DNA of 14,350 bases from JBAYNS01 sp041678625. Its GTDB lineage: Bacteria > Patescibacteriota > Gracilibacteria > Peribacterales > Peribacteraceae. Numbering within the stretch: position 1 is the stretch's first letter; each line of letters begins with the position of its first letter. Positions 1 to 6,923 of the stretch are shown piece after piece. The notes below the pieces were generated by a model. That model was not told the origin of the DNA. It was given only the letters and a program-made list of their open reading frames with translations, and ran no database searches. The stretch covers positions 1 through 14,350 of the forward strand of contig JBAYNS010000020.1 in NCBI GenBank assembly GCA_041678625.1. The letters run 5' to 3'. Position numbers and translations under genes: made by a program.

Positions 1-1008
1 AGCGGTGGTGAGGCGATCTATGCACAACATGCGTTCGGTTTACCGTGGCTTTCCTCTGGCATCGGACTCCTGGTCATTCTTTCTGCCGTTGTTTCCGCGG
101 GTACGCTTGCCAATGCTTTTGTGGGTTATCTGCAGGTTTTTCTGGATATCGGGCGCACGTTTGCCATTACCATTACCGTCATGATCGCTGGGTTTGTAGC
201 GGTGTGGGGGATTAAAGAATCTGCTGGCGCCGCATCCCTTTTTACGTTGATCGAGATCACGGGGCTCCTGATTATCATCTGGGTTGGTCGCAGCGGTCTT
301 CTTTCCTTTCCGGCGCGTGTCGCAGAATTTGTCCCATCGGCAGATTTGGCTCTGTGGAGCGGAATTGTCACCGGAGCATTCGTCGCGTTCTATGCATTCA
401 TCGGATTCGAGGATATGGCGAATATTGCGGAAGAGGTAAAAAATCCGCACCGTAATCTTCCTTTAGGTATCTGCTTTGCACTCGGCGGTGCGACAATCCT
501 TTACTGTCTTGTGGCAGTTGTTGCGGTTTTAAGTCTCTCGGGTGCCGAACTCACACAGACTGATGCACCACTGGCGCTCATCTTTCAGCGTAATACCGGC
601 AGCGATCCTGTTATCATCACGTTCATCAGTCTCTTTGCCATTGTAAACGGGCTCCTGGTACAAATCGTGATGTCATCCAGGATTCTCTACGGCTTAAGTC
701 AGCGTGCGTGGTTACCTTCGTTTCTGGGTTATGTTCATCCGCGCACGCATACGCCGCTTGCAGCTACGATTGTTCTTACACTCATTGTTCTCCTGTTGGC
801 ACTGTGGCTCCCGCTCATGGCGTTGGCTCAAGTGACGAGTCTGGTTATCCTTGTGGTCTTTGCAATCGTCAACCTCTCATGCGTGATCATCAAGGTGCGC
901 AAGCCGCATCCACGGAATGTACAGACGTATCCCATCATTATCCCTATTCTGGGATTCTGCTTTATTGTCATATTTCTTGTTTCCCGCGCAGCTGTACTTC
1001 TTGGGTGA
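1..1008 (+). CDS. APC-family amino acid permease, 5' end outside the window
   Basis: The frame is open from the first base to a TGA at 1006-1008, so the N-terminus, including the first membrane helix or two, lies upstream of the window. The 335 visible residues are mostly hydrophobic and form about nine to ten membrane segments. The best signature is FYAFIGFEDMANIAEEVKNP (bases about 388-447), the APC-family helix and the loop after it (family form: GFD...AEE.KNP.R.LP), followed by RNLP. Further on, SSRILYGLSQRAWLP matches the 'R.LY...RDG.LP' loop that these carriers have before a late helix. The predicted role is proton- or sodium-coupled uptake of amino acids or amines at the cytoplasmic membrane; the substrate cannot be told. 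A 60-base gap separates it from the next transporter gene, which has its own -10 candidate. Confidence 0.88.
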   Translation, partial: SGGEAIYAQHAFGLPWLSSGIGLLVILSAVVSAGTLANAFVGYLQVFLDIGRTFAITITVMIAGFVAVWGIKESAGAASLFTLIEITGLLIIIWVGRSGLLSFPARVAEFVPSADLALWSGIVTGAFVAFYAFIGFEDMANIAEEVKNPHRNLPLGICFALGGATILYCLVAVVAVLSLSGAELTQTDAPLALIFQRNTGSDPVIITFISLFAIVNGLLVQIVMSSRILYGLSQRAWLPSFLGYVHPRTHTPLAATIVLTLIVLLLALWLPLMALAQVTSLVILVVFAIVNLSCVIIKVRKPHPRNVQTYPIIIPILGFCFIVIFLVSRAAVLLG

Positions 1009-1052
1009 TACGTCAAACGATTGATGTCGAGTAGGTGTGTTGTGTATCGCTA

Positions 1053-1061
1053 TGGTACGAT
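1053..1061 (+). promoter_or_regulatory. Extended -10 promoter for the Nramp-like gene, probably leaderless
   Basis: The sequence TGG-TACGAT fits an extended -10 element (TGN followed by a TATAAT-like hexamer). There is no good -35 hexamer 16-18 bases upstream. The ATG at 1069 is only 7 bases past the hexamer, so transcription would begin at or next to the start codon. Confidence 0.4.
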
Positions 1062-1068
1062 GTGTTTT

Positions 1069-2466
1069 ATGAAAACCTCCACCACCCTTCCTCTTGGGAA
1101 GAAAGTTCTCCCCGATGCGCTGCCGCTCAGAAAACTCATCGGTCCCAGTTTTATCATTCTCGGTTTAGGGCTGGGGAGTGGCGAGGTAATTCTCTGGCCG
1201 TATCTCACTAGTAATTACGGGCTGGGAATCGTGTGGGGAATATTAGTTGGAGTAACCATGCAGTTCTTCATCAATATGGAAGTGGAACGCTACGCGCTCA
1301 TCTACGGTGAAAGTATCTTTGTCGGTTTTGCGCGGCTCCTGAAGTGGCTCCCTGTGTGGTTTATCCTTTCCACATTCCTCGGCTTTGGTTGGCCGGGAAT
1401 AGGTTTGGCAGGATCTTCCCTGCTTTCCATGGCGTTCGGTGTGTACAACGTCACGGCAATAGCCATACCGGTCTTCCTGATCATCGGCTTGATTCTCACG
1501 CTGGGTACCGTGCTCTATCGCACAGTAGAGACACTGGAAAAATGGCTCATTGGCATAGGAGTTCCCTTTATTATTTTGCTGACGTTGTACCTTGCTCGCG
1601 GAGCGGATTTTGCTGCTCTCGGCGAAGGCATTATTGGCATTGGCGAGGGCTTTACCTTCCTTCCAGTCGGGATTGCCATCGGCACATTCCTCGGTGCACT
1701 TGCGTACTCGGGAGCTGGAGGAAACCTGAATCTTGCACAGTCTTTCTATGTGAGGGACAAAGGATACGGAATGGGAAAGTACGCCGATCGCATCACAAGC
1801 CTCATCACCGGCGGCGCGAAGAAAAAAACTTTCACCATCACCGGGAATACGTTTGCGATAAACGCAAAGAGTTTGCAGCGCTTCCATCATTGGTGGCGCG
1901 TGATAAACCAGGAACACTTTCTGATTTTCTGGTGTCTTGGGCTCATCACCATGTTCACATTAGCGCTTTTGGCATATGTCACTTCCTTTGGCATGGAAGG
2001 CAATACGGAAGGCATTATGTTTGTGGTGAATGAGGCGGTGGTTATCGGCATCAAGACGCTGCCGCTCATCGGTAGACTCTTCCTCATCATCACCGGCGTT
2101 ATGCTTCTTGCCACGCAGCTCACGGTGCTCGATTCCACCAGCCGCATTATGACGGAGAATGTTCTCCTTCTTAGAAAAGCAAAGGCATTCAATGTGTCCC
2201 GTGTGTACTACATTATCCTCTGGATACAGATTCTCTTCGGCATCATCATTTTTTCCATTGGATTCGATCAGCCCTTGCAGCTCATTATCCTCGGTGCCGT
2301 GATCAATGCGTTTACCATGTTCGTCTACACGGGACTACTCTTATATCTCAATAACCGTGTACTCGCCCCCGAATTGAGACCGAGCTGGTGGCGCAATCTT
2401 CTGCTTTTTGCCACCTTTGTTTTCCTAGGAGTCTTCTGCTGGATGGTTATCGTCGATAAGCTCTGA
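1069..2466 (+). CDS. Nramp-like (SLC11-related) transporter without the canonical metal site
   Basis: This 465-residue polytopic membrane protein has about eleven hydrophobic segments. The first helix starts with GP at residues 25-26, as in Nramp, but reads GSGEVILWP (36-44) where Mn/Fe Nramp proteins have the metal-binding DPGN. The sixth-helix region reads GALAYSGAGGNLNLAQS followed by YVRDKGYGMGKY, where Nramp proteins have the MPH metal site. I recognise this pattern from a broad group usually annotated 'Nramp family divalent metal transporter'. The fold (LeuT-like, cytoplasmic membrane) is likely; Mn/Fe transport is not supported. I chose the ATG at 1069 (MKTSTTLPLG). The upstream TTG and ATG at 1021-1026 would add a Cys-rich, unrelated leader lying across the -10 candidate. 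The gene ends tail-to-tail with the queuosine-precursor transporter. Confidence 0.82.
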   Translation: MKTSTTLPLGKKVLPDALPLRKLIGPSFIILGLGLGSGEVILWPYLTSNYGLGIVWGILVGVTMQFFINMEVERYALIYGESIFVGFARLLKWLPVWFILSTFLGFGWPGIGLAGSSLLSMAFGVYNVTAIAIPVFLIIGLILTLGTVLYRTVETLEKWLIGIGVPFIILLTLYLARGADFAALGEGIIGIGEGFTFLPVGIAIGTFLGALAYSGAGGNLNLAQSFYVRDKGYGMGKYADRITSLITGGAKKKTFTITGNTFAINAKSLQRFHHWWRVINQEHFLIFWCLGLITMFTLALLAYVTSFGMEGNTEGIMFVVNEAVVIGIKTLPLIGRLFLIITGVMLLATQLTVLDSTSRIMTENVLLLRKAKAFNVSRVYYIILWIQILFGIIIFSIGFDQPLQLIILGAVINAFTMFVYTGLLLYLNNRVLAPELRPSWWRNLLLFATFVFLGVFCWMVIVDKL

Positions 2467-2477
2467 TGAGCTTAGCG
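2454..2477. terminator. Hairpin shared by two convergent genes, containing both stop codons
   Basis: TAAGCTC (2457-2463) and GAGCTTA (2468-2474) form a perfect 7-bp inverted repeat with loop TGAT, plus two outer pairs after one mismatch. The TGA of the Nramp-like gene (2464-2466) lies in the loop and the TAA of the opposite gene (2472-2474) in the right arm. No strong T-tract follows on either strand (only ATTTT on +), so termination is plausible but not proven. Confidence 0.45.
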
Positions 2478-3122
2478 ATTTTCCGCAGGTATTCCCTTTT
2501 TCAGCCACGTCACCCCAAGGTACACAAACGGAGTGTCGAGAATTGCGAAGACTAGCTTGAACAGGTAGTAGGGAATCGAGAGCTGAATGATGAATGCAAA
2601 CGTGAATTTATCGGTCATGTGGTAGAACGCGATCATCATAAACACCAGAGTATCGATCGCCTGTGATACCCACGTAGAGAGGTTGTTGCGTATCCAGAGA
2701 AATTTTCCGTTCGTCTTCCTCTTCCAGTATGCGAATGCCCAGATGTCATGAAATTGAGAGAGCGCGAATGCGATGACACTTGCTACCATGATGCGCATGG
2801 AAGACCCAAAGACGATCCGATACTCCTCGTTGTACGAGAAGCGGGCGTTGGGCTCCAGCCATACGAAGAATCCCGTGTAGATGAACGTCATGACAATGGC
2901 GATCACGCCGCTGATGATGAAGTGCTTCACCACTTCCTGTCCGTAGACTTCTTCTACGATGTCTGTAATCAGGAACGTGAGCGGCACCATGAAAATGCCT
3001 ACGGAAACGGAGATACCAATAATGGTGGTGACCTTATTTCCCAGCAAATTCATGCCAATCATCAGTGCGATGAATACTCCAAACAGAACGTGAAGACGCA
3101 ATGTGCATGGTTGTTGATTCAT
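2472..3122 (-). CDS. yhhQ: Queuosine precursor transporter, YhhQ family (DUF165)
   Basis: This is a 216-residue membrane protein, close to the usual 220 or so for the family, with about six hydrophobic helices. Diagnostic stretches are DIVEEVYGQE near residue 55, LSQFHDIWAFAYWK near 125 and the polar helix IRNNLSTWVSQAIDTLVFM near 145; the last has the R-N-x-S-T...SQ..D pattern of YhhQ. E. coli YhhQ imports queuosine precursors (preQ0/preQ1) for modification of tRNA wobble position 34. No queuosine-synthesis gene lies nearby, which would fit salvage in a reduced genome (inference). The ATG at 3122 has no Shine-Dalgarno. The gene is divergent from the Tyr-rich protein gene. Confidence 0.88.
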   Translation of the reverse strand: MNQQPCTLRLHVLFGVFIALMIGMNLLGNKVTTIIGISVSVGIFMVPLTFLITDIVEEVYGQEVVKHFIISGVIAIVMTFIYTGFFVWLEPNARFSYNEEYRIVFGSSMRIMVASVIAFALSQFHDIWAFAYWKRKTNGKFLWIRNNLSTWVSQAIDTLVFMMIAFYHMTDKFTFAFIIQLSIPYYLFKLVFAILDTPFVYLGVTWLKKGIPAENR

Positions 3123-3147
3123 AATATTGGTGGGGGGAGTTAAATGG

Positions 3148-3177
3148 ATTGTACGGAGAATTTTCCCGAAGACACAA
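3148..3177 (-). promoter_or_regulatory. Candidate promoter for the queuosine-precursor transporter
   Basis: On the minus strand, TTGTGT (3177-3172) is followed after 18 bases by TACAAT (3153-3148). This would start RNA about 20 bases before the ATG at 3122. Spacing and hexamers are fair. Confidence 0.35.
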
Positions 3178-3332
3178 TGACCATATCACTGCAGGCGTCT
3201 GCAGCGAGGCTTATCTGTATGTTGCAAAAAATTCATACTCATGTCCAGTGCAATTTAGCAGACAATACACTGTTCCCTTGTCCAGCTCGGGCACTTGCTG
3301 CCCAGACCTGGAAGGCTTACGGTGCTCCTCCT

Positions 3333-3746
3333 ATGCATAAATCACTTTGGTTCATCACTGGCCTTCTCTCTTTTGTATTTCTGATGCCCGTTGCTGCAGA
3401 TGCAGCTGCACCGTACTGTGGTGAACGTATTTGTCATTCCTACGATAGTAGTGGAGCATGTGATAACTACACGTGCTTGGGCTGGCAGACGTGGAATCCG
3501 TACAAGCAGGATCGCTATTATGAAAACAGTAATACGTACCGTTACGATCCCTACAACCGTTATGCAACGCAGCGTTCGTATTATTACAACAGGTATCCGT
3601 ACTACGAGCCTGTAGATTACACCGCCAATCAGTCGTATCGCCTTCCGTACCGCATGCCGTACTATAATGATAATTATTACTATGATGCTGGACGGTCCAC
3701 AGATCGCGTTTACGTGCCAAAGGCGGGGTATTATTATCGGTACTGA
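3333..3746 (+). CDS. Small secreted tyrosine-rich protein of unknown function
   Basis: I do not recognise a family. The 137-residue product starts MHKSLWFITGLLSFVFLM and has a clear signal peptide ending near VAADAA|APYC. The mature part (about 110 residues) holds 29 tyrosines, many in pairs or triplets (RYY, SYYY, PYY, NYYY, GYYY), with many Asn, Arg and Pro. Just after the predicted cleavage site it has four cysteines in a symmetric CX4C-X8-CX4C arrangement (CGERIC, then CDNYTC), suited to two disulfides or a metal site. The frame is open upstream to an ATG at 3144 or earlier, but that start would put the signal peptide at residue 64, so the ATG at 3333 is preferred. The product is probably exported; a surface or matrix role is only a guess. 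No Shine-Dalgarno and no clear promoter are seen. Confidence 0.7.
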   Translation: MHKSLWFITGLLSFVFLMPVAADAAAPYCGERICHSYDSSGACDNYTCLGWQTWNPYKQDRYYENSNTYRYDPYNRYATQRSYYYNRYPYYEPVDYTANQSYRLPYRMPYYNDNYYYDAGRSTDRVYVPKAGYYYRY

Positions 3747-3862
3747 ACGCGGATTTGCTGTAATAACTCTCCTTGGTGTCTATTTGCCAAACGGTGCTGT
3801 TTTACAGAGTACATAGCACTATAGGAGTTTGTAATTTCACAAGAGACTTCGTTGTCAAAATT

Positions 3863-3871
3863 TGGTATAAT
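3863..3871 (+). promoter_or_regulatory. Extended -10 promoter for the kinase-regulator operon
   Basis: TGG-TATAAT is a perfect extended -10 element lying 32 bases before the kinase ATG at 3904. A start near 3878 would give a leader of about 26 bases with no Shine-Dalgarno. The -35 region is weak. Confidence 0.6.
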
Positions 3872-3903
3872 AAAGGGAAAATATCCACATTTTCCTCTGA
3901 ATT

Positions 3904-6090
3904 ATGCCTGCTGGTGATACGCCCATAGTGCATCCCGCTTACCACTCGTCTATGACGGAGCAGGCACATGGTGCTCTGCATCGCCGCCGGCACGGCATTG
4001 TCATGACCATCGGTGTGGTCTTCTTCCTTTTATTGGCAGGGGTGAGTATTGGTGTGTGGCGGTATGCGCAGCAGGATATGTACCATCGTGCACAGGAAAA
4101 GTTCGAGAGAGAGGTTCTCAACATTCAACAACTTCTGCAGGATCGTCTGGATGATCATGTGCAGGTGCTCTATAACGCACAGGGACTCTTTATTGCCAGT
4201 ATGCTCGTCGAACGCAGTGAATGGTCTCAGCTCGTTAACAGACTGAGTTTCAAGCAGCGTTTCCCCGGCATATCGTTTATGGCGTACATCGAGCGTGTGG
4301 ATGCTACACAGAAGACCCCGTTTCAAGAAAGCGTTCGTTCCGATTTGCTTACATATCCTGCTTTCACCATTTATCCAGATGAGAAACGTGACGAATATTT
4401 CCCCATAAAGTACCTGGAGCCGTTTACAGGAAATGAGGAATTGCTTGGGTGGGATCTAGGATATGAGAAAGAAGCCATATTACGTCGTGTTGGAGATTCC
4501 GGAGAGCTTGCTGCTGCAGGTCGCATATACAGAGGGAACATTCAGGGGGATTACCTGTTCATTCTCCCCGTGTACAAGAATGGCGTGCCTGTTGATACCG
4601 TGAAAGAACGACGTTCTTCCCTTATAGGATTCGTGGCTCTGGGCATACGTCCGGTATTGCTGCTGGATGAACACATTGTTCTGCAGCGCGATACGCATAC
4701 CAATTTCATCATTGAATTGGTGGATGAAAATGACGAGATTCTGTGGCAGCGCTCCATGCCGCGTGGTCTGACTATTGCCGATGTATCGGGAAATATTGTG
4801 CAGCAGGTTTCGTTGACGACTACGGGACTCGCATGGAAACTGAAAGTTTCCGGTCCGCCGGATTTTGGGCTTGCGGCAGCAGAAATAAAAATGCCTCAGC
4901 TGATTTTACTCGGAGGTATGGGCTTCAGCTTCCTGATCTTTGCGGTGTATTACCTCATTGCCAGTTCGCGATTGCATGCACTTGCATTGGCAGGCCGCAT
5001 GACGAGTGAATTAGGAAAATTTCAATTGGCTGTTCGCGGCGCATCGAACCATATTGTGATTACCGATTCTGAAGGCATCATCCTCTATGCGAATCCGGCT
5101 GTGGAAAAAACAACAGGGTACTCTCCGCAGGAAATTATTGGTCAGACATCACGTATATGGGGGCGGCAAATGCCACCCGCATTCTATGCACAACTGTGGA
5201 AGACGATTAAAGAGAATAAGGTTCCCTACAATGGTGAGATTACAAACCGACGCAAAGATGGAACGCAATACGATGCTCTGGTGCATATTTCCCCCATTCT
5301 TGATAAGGGCGGCAATCTGTTCGGTTTTGTGGGAATCGAGGAGGACATCACGACCCGCAAGAGGTTGGAGAAAACGCGGTCGGAATTCGTCTCCCTGGTT
5401 TCCCATCAATTGCGCACACCGCTTACAGCTATGCGTCTTGCTCTGGAAACGTTGCTGAACGGATCGGCTGGGCCGCTTTCCGATGAGCAACGAACGATGC
5501 TTCTGCGCTCAAAAGAGTACAGCGTGCACATGTCCGAAACGATTTTCACCATGCTCACTATTGCGCATCTGGAAGCAGGCCGTATTTCTATTGGGCAGGA
5601 CACAGTGAATCTTAAAGAGCTCTTTAATGGATTGCGTATGGAGTACGAACCGGAATATCTGCGCAAGAAGCAGATAATATCCTGTGATTGCCATGGCGAT
5701 ATTGTTCTATCGAGCGATGCAAAACTTCTGCGTGAAGTATTGGCGAATGTTATCAGTAATGCCATCAAATATACGCCGGATAGTGGTACGATTACCGTTA
5801 AAGCTGTGAAAGAAGGTGCGTTTGTCCACATTGACGTATCGGACACCGGCTATGGCATTCCGCGTGTGCAGCAGGATCGCGTCTTCAAGAAATTCTTCCG
5901 CGGTACGAATGTCGTCAAACACGATACCAGCGGTACGGGACTCGGGTTGTACCTAGTGCATTCCCTCATTACACTACTCCATGGTCGGGTAACATTTGTC
6001 TCTGAAGAGAACCGTGGAACAACGTTCTCCATCTTCCTGCCACTTTCCCCCTCTCATCATGAGTCAAAACAAGAGAATCCTGATCGCTGA
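3904..6090 (+). CDS. Membrane histidine kinase, CHASE-PAS-HisKA-HATPase
   Basis: This complete 728-residue sensor kinase has the following order: cytoplasmic basic start; TM1 about 32-52; an extracellular CHASE-type sensor about 65-320 (motifs VLYNAQGLF near 88 and FPGISFMAYIERV near 120); TM2 about 333-354; PAS about 371-485 (SNHIVITDSEGIILYANPA, ending GIEEDITTRKRLE); HisKA with SHQLRTPL and phospho-acceptor H501; HATPase_c with N-box NVISNAIKY (N615, N619), G1 box DTGYG (647-651) and G2 box GTGLGL (677-682). All catalytic boxes look intact. CHASE domains bind small extracellular ligands in other kinases; the ligand here is unknown. The response-regulator gene starts inside this gene with a 32-base overlap, so the two are translationally coupled partners. 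Confidence 0.93.
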   Translation: MPAGDTPIVHPAYHSSMTEQAHGALHRRRHGIVMTIGVVFFLLLAGVSIGVWRYAQQDMYHRAQEKFEREVLNIQQLLQDRLDDHVQVLYNAQGLFIASMLVERSEWSQLVNRLSFKQRFPGISFMAYIERVDATQKTPFQESVRSDLLTYPAFTIYPDEKRDEYFPIKYLEPFTGNEELLGWDLGYEKEAILRRVGDSGELAAAGRIYRGNIQGDYLFILPVYKNGVPVDTVKERRSSLIGFVALGIRPVLLLDEHIVLQRDTHTNFIIELVDENDEILWQRSMPRGLTIADVSGNIVQQVSLTTTGLAWKLKVSGPPDFGLAAAEIKMPQLILLGGMGFSFLIFAVYYLIASSRLHALALAGRMTSELGKFQLAVRGASNHIVITDSEGIILYANPAVEKTTGYSPQEIIGQTSRIWGRQMPPAFYAQLWKTIKENKVPYNGEITNRRKDGTQYDALVHISPILDKGGNLFGFVGIEEDITTRKRLEKTRSEFVSLVSHQLRTPLTAMRLALETLLNGSAGPLSDEQRTMLLRSKEYSVHMSETIFTMLTIAHLEAGRISIGQDTVNLKELFNGLRMEYEPEYLRKKQIISCDCHGDIVLSSDAKLLREVLANVISNAIKYTPDSGTITVKAVKEGAFVHIDVSDTGYGIPRVQQDRVFKKFFRGTNVVKHDTSGTGLGLYLVHSLITLLHGRVTFVSEENRGTTFSIFLPLSPSHHESKQENPDR

Positions 6091-6427
6091 AGATGAGGAA
6101 TTCATCGCAAATCTCTACAAGATCAATTTAGAGAAACATGATGTCACTGTTGATGTTGTTCCTGAAGGAAAAGCGGCAATCACTTCCATTGAACAGTCTC
6201 CTCCGGATTTGTTACTTCTTGATCTTCTAATGCCGGATACCGATGGGTTCCAGGTTCTGGAGCACATACGCAAGCAGGGGCATACCTTTCCTGTCGTTAT
6301 TCTGACAAATTTAAGTCAGGATATTGATAAGAAGAAGTGTCAGGAGCTTGGTGCCGCTGACTTCTTTGTGAAAAGCGATCTGAGCGTTGAAGAGCTCTGG
6401 GGAAAGCTTCAGCAGTATTTGCTGTAG
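6059..6427 (+). CDS. Receiver-only response regulator (CheY/Spo0F-like)
   Basis: The product has 122 residues and is a single REC domain with no DNA-binding or enzymatic output. The acidic pocket is E11-D12, the phospho-acceptor is D55 in LLLLDLLMPD, the switch Thr is T83 in VVILTN, and the conserved lysine is K105 in DFFVKSD. The ATG at 6059 lies inside the kinase gene and fits the domain edge (MSQNKRILIAEDEE); longer upstream starts would add kinase antisense-frame residues with no family match. It probably accepts phosphate from H501 of the kinase, then either acts by protein contact or passes phosphate on. It ends 5 bases from the opposite-strand gene for a DHp-like protein. Confidence 0.92.
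   Translation: MSQNKRILIAEDEEFIANLYKINLEKHDVTVDVVPEGKAAITSIEQSPPDLLLLDLLMPDTDGFQVLEHIRKQGHTFPVVILTNLSQDIDKKKCQELGAADFFVKSDLSVEELWGKLQQYLL
6410..6424 (+). terminator. Weak hairpin at the end of the response-regulator gene
   Basis: CAGCA (6410-6414) and TGCTG (6420-6424) pair around GTATT, followed by TAGTTTGCTTATT. The stem is short and the T-tract broken, so this is only a weak terminator candidate at a convergent junction. Confidence 0.2.
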
Positions 6428-6432
6428 TTTGC

Positions 6433-6798
6433 TTATTCCTGCGCAGGCATTTCTTCCTTCCGTAGAGCCCCAGATTTGCCGTAATCTTTCCGTGATCGTT
6501 TAAAGTGTTTTTGGAGCAGAGCAATTGCGTCTTCCACACAGGTATCGATTTTGTGGATGAGCTGCTGCTGAGCAATGTTCAGTGTGCCTGCCTCCTTTTC
6601 CACCAGCATTTCCGTGTGCCACTTCACACCCGTGAGAAGGTCGTCGAGCTGGTGAAATGTTCGGGCAAATGTTCGTGTTTTCTCCTGCTCTGCCCAGACG
6701 AGTTTTTTGAGCTTAGATTCCTCTCGCAAGACCAGCAGCAATGTGCCGCATGCGAAGAGGAGTGCGCCGGAGAGCAGGATGAGTATTGTGGTGTTCAT
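6433..6798 (-). CDS. Membrane-anchored DHp-like protein, no kinase domain
   Basis: The 121-residue product has one N-terminal membrane helix (about 4-24) and a cytoplasmic, helical, charged tail. Residues 48-86 align without gaps to the HisKA/DHp helices of the neighbouring kinase: FHQLDDLLTGVKW against SHQLRTPLTAMRL, then E at H+14, AG, L and Q at matching places. I count 11 identities over 35 positions from the histidine. H49 matches phospho-acceptor H501, but RTP of the H-box is DDL here. No HATPase_c follows; the protein simply ends in a basic tail. It could be a phosphotransferase of the Spo0B type, a partner or decoy for the kinase dimer, or a decayed kinase remnant. Its own strong -10 and tidy start and stop argue for a live gene. 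The ATG at 6798 is preferred over the TTG at 6819, which lies inside the promoter. Confidence 0.72.
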   Translation of the reverse strand: MNTTILILLSGALLFACGTLLLVLREESKLKKLVWAEQEKTRTFARTFHQLDDLLTGVKWHTEMLVEKEAGTLNIAQQQLIHKIDTCVEDAIALLQKHFKRSRKDYGKSGALRKEEMPAQE

Positions 6799-6807
6799 CT
6801 TCCTATA

Positions 6808-6816
6808 ATTATAGCA
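6808..6816 (-). promoter_or_regulatory. Extended -10 promoter of the DHp-like gene, leaderless
   Basis: On the minus strand the sequence is TGC-TATAAT, a perfect extended -10. The ATG at 6798 begins only 9 bases after the hexamer, so the mRNA would have a leader of about 0-4 bases. AGGAAG directly abuts the ATG and is too close to act as a Shine-Dalgarno. Confidence 0.6.
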
Positions 6817-6893
6817 CAAAGATCGAAATCTGAGAAGATTTCTTCGGAGCGTACATAACTATTCTTGGTCTTTTGCGCTCCTGTTTGCCCTGT

Positions 6894-6923
6894 TTGCCAC
6901 ATACCTGAAAAGAGTTGTACAGT
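6894..6923 (+). promoter_or_regulatory. Candidate promoter for the methyltransferase gene
   Basis: TTGCCA (6894-6899), an 18-base spacer and TACAGT (6918-6923) form a reasonable -35/-10 pair. The -35 lies in the second copy of a tandem 9-base repeat, CTGTTTGCC (6881-6889 and 6890-6898). If real, RNA starts near 6930, which would exclude the TTG start at 6915. Confidence 0.3.

Noticed and set aside
1021..1068. Earlier TTG/ATG starts for the Nramp-like gene
   Set aside because: They add 15-16 Cys-rich residues with no family match and lie across the extended -10 candidate at 1053-1061.
3189..3204. CTGCAG-GCGT-CTGCAG repeat as an operator
   Set aside because: CTGCAG is itself palindromic, so the repeat is easily made by chance; its place upstream of the -35 candidate of the queuosine-precursor transporter is suggestive only.
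3144..3332. N-terminal extension of the Tyr-rich protein, or a separate small gene in this stretch
   Set aside because: It would bury a clear signal peptide at residue 64; the stretch has no recognisable protein features and no start signal. It more likely holds the upstream region of the two divergent genes.
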